A stretch of 8,091 nt of DNA from Thermoleophilia bacterium (GTDB lineage Bacteria > Actinomycetota > Thermoleophilia > Gaiellales > Gaiellaceae). The DNA is taken from contig JAICLM010000088.1 in NCBI GenBank assembly GCA_025927435.1, forward strand, positions 1-8,091, read 5' to 3'. The notes under the pieces are model-generated. The model had not been told where the DNA came from. It did no database searches and saw nothing but the letters and a program-made list of their open reading frames with translations. Positions 1-2,842 of the stretch are shown in pieces (within the stretch, counting starts at the first letter, position 1; each line of letters begins with the position of its first letter). The position numbers and the translations under genes are program-made.

Positions 1-161
1 ACGAGCCCGACGGCGATCTTCACGAGCGTCGACTTCCCGGCGCCGTTCGGCCCTAGCAGCCCCACGAGCTCTCCCTCCTCCACCGAGAGGTCGACGCCCT
101 TGAGGGCGCGCACGGGCCCGTAGCGCTTCTCGAGCGCGTGGACGGCGAGGGCAGGCGGCAC
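1..161 (-). CDS. ABC transporter ATP-binding protein, N-terminal part (cut by window edge)
   Basis: Only the first 53 codons are present; the gene runs off the left edge. The protein would be the cytoplasmic nucleotide-binding subunit that powers an ABC transporter. The visible part begins with a typical A-loop region (ALEKRYGPVRALKGVDL, with the tyrosine that stacks on adenine) and reaches a perfect Walker A motif, GPNGAGKST, at residues 37-45. The spacing and the RYGPVRAL pattern resemble the DrrA/CcmA-like exporter ATPases, but substrate and partner permease lie outside the window. I chose the GTG at 161-159 because homology-like sequence starts about 7 codons later and a TACCCT hexamer sits 6 nt before it. 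No Shine-Dalgarno is visible. It is divergent from the small gene at 192. The ATPase call is very firm; the transporter class is not. Confidence 0.93.
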   Translation of the reverse strand, partial: MPPALAVHALEKRYGPVRALKGVDLSVEEGELVGLLGPNGAGKSTLVKIAVGL

Positions 162-167
162 GCGTCG

Positions 168-173
168 AGGGTA
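168..173 (-). promoter_or_regulatory. Putative -10 element of a leaderless promoter for the ABC ATPase gene
   Basis: On the minus strand this reads TACCCT, matching TANNNT, and ends exactly 6 nt before the GTG start at 161. That is the spacing expected when transcription starts at or next to the start codon. No -35 TTGACA-like hexamer is seen at 17-18 nt. The same spacing recurs at neighbouring genes, which raises confidence. Confidence 0.5.
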
Positions 174-179
174 CGGGAC

Positions 180-185
180 TACGCT
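180..185 (+). promoter_or_regulatory. Putative -10 element of a leaderless promoter for the small gene at 192
   Basis: TACGCT matches TANNNT and lies 6 nt before the ATG at 192. It is 6 bp from the opposing TACCCT element at 168-173, so two RNA polymerases could not easily use both at once. No -35 element is evident. Confidence 0.45.
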
Positions 186-191
186 CCGGTC

Positions 192-431
192 ATGCCCCGT
201 GGCTACATGGAAGGCCCCGCCGCCGAGGAGGCGGAACGGCGGGCGGAGGAGGCGGCGCGCGCAAAGGACGAGCCGCCCGCGCCGGACGTGTACCCCGCGG
301 TCTACGGCTGCACGACGGACGATCCGGAGCCGCACTTCCTCGGCTGGCTGGGTCAGGTCGACCCCGACGAGCTGTTCGCGAGCGGCGCCGCCTGGGGCGT
401 CACCGTGCGTCGAGTCGCGGTCGCCGAGTAG
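192..431 (+). CDS. Small uncharacterised protein (79 aa)
   Basis: I do not recognise a family. From the ATG at 192 the protein has a charged, Ala/Glu/Arg-rich helix (about residues 6-26), a Pro-rich stretch, then a more globular C-terminal half with aromatic and hydrophobic residues (VYPAVYGCTTDDPEP, HFLGWLGQVDPDEL) ending in a beta-like VTVRRVAVAE. No membrane segment or signal peptide is apparent. The frame is open further upstream, but that would run into the divergent ABC gene, and the ATG at 192 has a TANNNT hexamer 6 nt before it. ATG at 207 is an alternative start. Its TAG stop directly abuts the stop of the convergent GYD gene. The balanced composition of the C-terminal half and the clean fit between neighbours support a real gene, but without homology this stays moderate. 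Confidence 0.55.
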   Translation: MPRGYMEGPAAEEAERRAEEAARAKDEPPAPDVYPAVYGCTTDDPEPHFLGWLGQVDPDELFASGAAWGVTVRRVAVAE

Positions 432-438
432 TTACTCG
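425..438. repeat. Short perfect inverted repeat over two abutting convergent stop codons
   Basis: CGAGTAGTTACTCG has 5-bp arms (CGAGT/ACTCG) around AGTT, or 6-bp arms with a 2-nt centre. It contains the plus-strand TAG (429-431) and the minus-strand TAA (read from TTA, 432-434). There is no T-run on either side, so it is at best a weak bidirectional end signal. Confidence 0.35.
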
Positions 439-716
439 ATCGTCGAGACGAATTCGTCGATGGAGAGCGCGGGCAGCGTCTGGATCCGCGTCGAGCCGCG
501 GGCTCCGAGGGCGACCGAGACCTTGGCAATGGTGGCGGTGTCCGGCGCCTCGACGACGTTGACGAAGTCGAACTCCCCGAGCGTCGCCCACTGGTGGAGC
601 ACCTTCGCCCCGAGCTCCTCGACGTCGCGGTTGACCTCCTGCAGGCGGGACGGGTTGCTCTGGAGCGTCTGGACGCCTTGCTGGGAGAGCCGCGAGAGCA
701 GGATGTAGATAGGCAT
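432..716 (-). CDS. GYD-domain protein (94 aa)
   Basis: A complete small protein matching the GYD domain family (PF08734), whose biochemical role is unknown. The family pattern is visible along the whole length: N-terminal MPIYILLSRLSQQGVQTL, then NPSRLQEVNRDVEELGAKV, the motif region LGEFDFVNVVEAPD (residues 46-59; the G-Y-D of the family reads G-E-F-D here), and the ending RIQTLPALSIDEF. It is a predicted soluble ferredoxin-like alpha/beta fold of normal family length. The ATG at 716 lies 9 bp after the stop of the membrane protein gene, so the two may be co-transcribed. A TAGGTT hexamer 6 nt before the ATG could be a leaderless -10, or its AGG could act as a weak ribosome-binding site. The family call is very secure; no function can be assigned. 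Confidence 0.93.
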   Translation of the reverse strand: MPIYILLSRLSQQGVQTLQSNPSRLQEVNRDVEELGAKVLHQWATLGEFDFVNVVEAPDTATIAKVSVALGARGSTRIQTLPALSIDEFVSTIE

Positions 717-722
717 GGCTGG

Positions 723-728
723 AACCTA
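723..728 (-). promoter_or_regulatory. Putative leaderless -10 for the GYD gene, overlapping the upstream stop codon
   Basis: On the minus strand TAGGTT (TANNNT) ends 6 nt before the GYD ATG. Its first three bases are the TAG stop codon of the membrane protein gene. The AGG could instead be a weak Shine-Dalgarno, so this is less certain than the other sites. Confidence 0.4.
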
Positions 729-1376
729 CTCGACCTCGACCCGCGCCGACTGGTCGACGTAGAGCAGCGCCGCCCCGACGAAGAGGAGCGGTGACAGGAC
801 GACGCTCGCGAGGAAGAGCGCCGACGTCTCTTCGGCGTCTCCGACGCCCCGCAGGATGAAGACGAGCACGGACTGCGAGAGGAGAACGACGACCGCGAGC
901 GTGAAGAGGGAGCCGATCGCATGTGTGAAGTCGGTTCGCCCGAGGCGCCAGGCCCGCGCGAGAGCGGCACCGAGCGGCACGTCTTCCACGACCAGCACGG
1001 GAACGACGAGCCCGAGGGCTGCGAGCCAGAGCAGTCCCGGGACGACGAACGCGATGACGAGGAACGGCACCGGCGCGAACACCAACCAGCCGATCAACCA
1101 CGCGGCGAGCAGCCGGCGGCGCGACGGCGACGCTTCGAGCACTACGGCGCACGCCCAGACGAACGTCGCGCTGATCAGCGCGGCCGAGAGCGTCGGCGCG
1201 AGCAAGAGCTGCACGTGACGTGAGACGTTCTTGAAGACGGCTGCGATCGTCGCCGCTGGTACGCCAAAGGCGAGACAGCTCCAGAAGTGCGCCCCGTAGT
1301 ACTGGATCGATTCGGCGACCAACTGGCCGATCGTCCGCTCGGCGGGCGGCAGTGCGGCAGGACGCGGCTCGGCCAT
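726..1376 (-). CDS. Polytopic membrane protein (216 aa), function unknown
   Basis: This is an integral membrane protein with about six predicted membrane segments, roughly at residues 31-48, 57-80, 90-110, 112-130, 152-175 and 184-206, and short charged loops. The loop after the fourth segment, VVEDVPLGAALARAWRLGR (130-147), and the terminal PLLFVGAALLYVDQSAR resemble the pattern in YciC-like and glycerophosphodiester-phosphodiesterase membrane-domain proteins (P-x-hydrophobic-VE, A-x-x-R-[AS]-W-x-L, then a final LLY-D). I infer distant kinship to that group only. There is no catalytic motif and no signal peptide; the soluble N-terminus (residues 1-28) is Pro/Ala-rich. The ATG at 1376 follows the DUF488 stop by 19 bp and has a TACCGT hexamer 7 nt before it. 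The gene lies between DUF488 and GYD genes on the same strand. The membrane call is secure; the family is tentative. Confidence 0.87.
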   Translation of the reverse strand: MAEPRPAALPPAERTIGQLVAESIQYYGAHFWSCLAFGVPAATIAAVFKNVSRHVQLLLAPTLSAALISATFVWACAVVLEASPSRRRLLAAWLIGWLVFAPVPFLVIAFVVPGLLWLAALGLVVPVLVVEDVPLGAALARAWRLGRTDFTHAIGSLFTLAVVVLLSQSVLVFILRGVGDAEETSALFLASVVLSPLLFVGAALLYVDQSARVEVE

Positions 1377-1383
1377 CGCGGGG

Positions 1384-1389
1384 ACGGTA
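1384..1389 (-). promoter_or_regulatory. Putative leaderless -10 for the membrane protein gene
   Basis: On the minus strand TACCGT (TANNNT) ends 7 nt before the ATG at 1376, within the 19-bp gap after the DUF488 stop. No Shine-Dalgarno is visible in that gap. This would let the membrane protein and GYD genes be expressed without DUF488. Confidence 0.45.
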
Positions 1390-1395
1390 GCGCGG

Positions 1396-1917
1396 CTAGG
1401 CCACCGGCTCTCCGCAGAGGTGGAGGACGCCGTCGCGTGTCTCCGAGATGGGTTCCCACGGCCGGTGCGGCTCGCGGTGGCCGGGCTTGAGGAGGTGGAC
1501 GACTTCGTGCCCGCGCGCCGCGAGCAGCTCCGCGATCAGGCGGCGGTGGCAGCGCCACCAGAGCGTCTCGGCGCAGAGGAAGCATGGGTCCGGCTCGGAG
1601 AGCGCCGTCTCGAGGGCGTCCTGCCACTCCGGCGTCCCCATCCGTGCCGCATAGCTGCGGAAGGCGGCGACCCGGATGCAGCCGAACCGCTCCTCCCCAG
1701 CCTCGCCGCTTAGCCGCCCGCCGAGCTCGACGGCGTGTCGGTAGGCGATCCCCGCTCCCTCGACCGCGGCGGCGAGCGCCGGTTGATTGAACTGCGGGTG
1801 CCGGCGCGAGCCGGGGAAGCGGCGGACGTCGACGAGCGTCTGCACCCGGGCCTCGCCGAGCACCCCGAGGAGCTCCTCGATTGGACGGGTGCCGTGCCCG
1901 ACGGTGAAGACGCGCAC
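1396..1917 (-). CDS. DUF488 family protein (173 aa)
   Basis: This matches DUF488 (PF04343), a widespread soluble family of unsettled function. Counted from the GTG at 1917, the hallmarks are FTVGHGTRPIEEL (residues 4-16), the LVDVRRFPGSRRHPQFN block (28-44), a tyrosine and ELGGRLSGEAG segment (59-74), and the C-terminal CAETLWWRCHRRLIAELL (115-132) with conserved cysteines at 115 and 123. These are followed by a long-range match to GHEVVHL. Length is normal for the family. The open frame continues upstream to 2019, but that extension is Arg/Pro-rich and lies over the divergent cupin gene, so I reject it. The GTG at 1917 places the VFTVGH strand right at the N-terminus, as usual in the family. 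Start codons of DUF488 and cupin are only 17 bp apart. The role is unknown; the metal- or thiol-like Cys pair is only suggestive. Confidence 0.92.
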   Translation of the reverse strand: MRVFTVGHGTRPIEELLGVLGEARVQTLVDVRRFPGSRRHPQFNQPALAAAVEGAGIAYRHAVELGGRLSGEAGEERFGCIRVAAFRSYAARMGTPEWQDALETALSEPDPCFLCAETLWWRCHRRLIAELLAARGHEVVHLLKPGHREPHRPWEPISETRDGVLHLCGEPVA

Positions 1918-1922
1918 GTTCG

Positions 1923-1928
1923 TAGGAT
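1923..1928 (+). promoter_or_regulatory. Putative leaderless -10 for the cupin gene
   Basis: TAGGAT (TANNNT) ends exactly 6 nt before the GTG at 1935. The TAGGA could alternatively be read as a ribosome-binding site 7 nt before the start, but the repeated 6-nt spacing seen at unrelated neighbouring genes favours a promoter element. If so, little or no leader would be transcribed. Confidence 0.5.
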
Positions 1929-1929
1929 G
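1924..1929 (-). promoter_or_regulatory. Weak putative -10 for the DUF488 gene, sharing bases with the cupin -10
   Basis: On the minus strand this reads CATCCT, one mismatch from TANNNT, and ends 6 nt before the GTG at 1917. Five of its six base pairs are shared with the cupin TAGGAT element. No Shine-Dalgarno is visible for DUF488. Confidence 0.3.
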
Positions 1930-1934
1930 CCGTC

Positions 1935-2330
1935 GTGGCCTACGACGTCGTCCAGTTCGCCGACCTCGAGTGGGAGGAGCGGCCGGGTCACGAGGGCCAG
2001 GAGCCGCGTCACGCCGCACCGCTGACCGAACCCGCGAACATGACCGAGTCGCGGGCGCGCATGTGGCGCTACCCGCCGCACACGCGCGGCCGCCGGCATC
2101 TCGATCCGGACCAGGAGGAGGTCTTCGTCCCGCTGCGCGGCACGCTGACGATGCTTCTCGGCGAGCCGTGGGAGCGCGTGGACGTCGAGCCCGGAGGCGT
2201 GGTCGTCGTCCATCCCGGCACTTCGCTGCAGCCGCGCAACGAGACCGGCGAGGAAATCCTCTTCCTCGCCTACGGCGCGCCTACGCGCCACGGCAACGCC
2301 GAGTTCCTAGAGGACGTCGAGTCGCTGTAG
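1935..2330 (+). CDS. Cupin-domain protein (131 aa), probably with incomplete metal site
   Basis: This is a small single-domain cupin-like protein, predicted cytosolic. The core runs from about residue 45 to 112: HLDPDQEEVFVPLRGTLTM (55-73) corresponds to cupin motif 1 with E61/E62 and the conserved turn glycine, and VEPGGVVVVHPGTSLQPRN (84-102) corresponds to motif 2. The usual metal ligands look incomplete: only one clear histidine (H55) fits the HxH part of motif 1, and the motif 2 histidine position is Q99. A non-metal binding or sensing role is therefore possible, though I cannot name a ligand. The first 40 residues are polar and variable. It starts at GTG 1935, divergent from DUF488, and its last 24 bp overlap the 3' end of the convergent mqnB-like gene. 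The fold call is good; the function is unknown. Confidence 0.85.
   Translation: MAYDVVQFADLEWEERPGHEGQEPRHAAPLTEPANMTESRARMWRYPPHTRGRRHLDPDQEEVFVPLRGTLTMLLGEPWERVDVEPGGVVVVHPGTSLQPRNETGEEILFLAYGAPTRHGNAEFLEDVESL
2274..2289. terminator. Possible stem-loop end signal downstream of mqnB (weak)
   Basis: GGCGCG-CCTA-CGCGCC is a perfect 6-bp GC-only inverted repeat with a 4-nt loop, starting 17 nt beyond the mqnB-like stop on the minus strand. It lies inside the cupin coding region and has no T-run on either side, so it is not a classical intrinsic terminator. It is the best structural candidate for ending the chaperone operon transcript. GC-rich palindromes are common by chance in this DNA. Confidence 0.25.
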
Positions 2331-2840
2331 CGCCTCGGCGAGCGCCGCGAAGGCTTCGTCGAAACGCCAGTTCGCGCGGTCGGTCTCGTCCGGCGAGTTG
2401 GAGATCGCGCGCAGCTCGACTGCAGGCACGCCGGCGAGCTCGCAGGCGCGGAGCACGCCGAACCCCTCCATGGCCTCGACGTCGTAGCCCGTTCCACCGC
2501 CCACCTTGCCGCAGGTCGCGATCGGCAGGACGTACGCCTCGGGCAGGGCCGCCCGTGCCCGCTCGAGGAGCGCAGCGTCGGCGCTCGCTCGCTCGATGCG
2601 GGGCAACGTCGAGCCCGGGTCGATCACGTCGCAGTACACCGCCTCGCTGCCGAGCACGAGCGCCGGCGGCTCGAGCATTCGCGACCCGGCGATGCCCGCG
2701 TGAACGACGACGTCCGGCCGGCGCTCCTCGAGCGCGCGGGCTGTCCGGAGCGCCGCCTCGACCGGCCCGATCCCGCAGCAGAACGTGTCCAGTTCGTCGA
2801 GGAGCGCGAGCTCGCGCTCGGTAGCCGCGACGACGAGCAC
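2307..2840 (-). CDS. mqnB: Futalosine hydrolase-like nucleosidase (177 aa)
   Basis: This belongs to the MTA/SAH nucleosidase-purine phosphorylase fold and most resembles MqnB, which splits futalosine to release hypoxanthine (or its aminodeoxy analogue to release adenine) in the futalosine route to menaquinone. Visible motifs are VVAATERE (3-10), CGIGPVEAA (22-30), HAGIAGS (47-53), a VEAMEGFGVLRACELAG block (121-137) with the substrate-binding Met-Glu, and RAISNSPDETDRANW (144-158). In MTA/SAH nucleosidases the equivalent of N148 is a catalytic Asp (AISD). AISN followed by a DR-x-x-W pattern is what I associate with futalosine hydrolase. At 177 aa it is shorter than the roughly 200-230 aa I expect. 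The GTG at 2840 lies 2 bp after the clpB stop with no good ribosome-binding site, suggesting translational coupling. The alternative is an MTA/SAH or other nucleosidase; no other mqn gene is in the window. Confidence 0.82.
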   Translation of the reverse strand: MLVVAATERELALLDELDTFCCGIGPVEAALRTARALEERRPDVVVHAGIAGSRMLEPPALVLGSEAVYCDVIDPGSTLPRIERASADAALLERARAALPEAYVLPIATCGKVGGGTGYDVEAMEGFGVLRACELAGVPAVELRAISNSPDETDRANWRFDEAFAALAEALQRLDVL

Positions 2841-2842
2841 GC

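Noticed and set aside
199..1376. Several Arg/Ser-rich open frames on both strands over the small gene, GYD and membrane protein genes
   Set aside because: Low-complexity shadows of the supported genes.
1918..2019. Upstream extension of the DUF488 protein by 34 residues
   Set aside because: The extension is Arg/Pro-rich, overlaps the cupin gene and precedes the point where the family normally begins; GTG at 1917 fits better.
1787..2824. Long plus-strand open frame across DUF488, cupin and mqnB-like genes
   Set aside because: Arg/Pro/Ala-dominated translation with no domain, crossing three well-supported genes in other frames.
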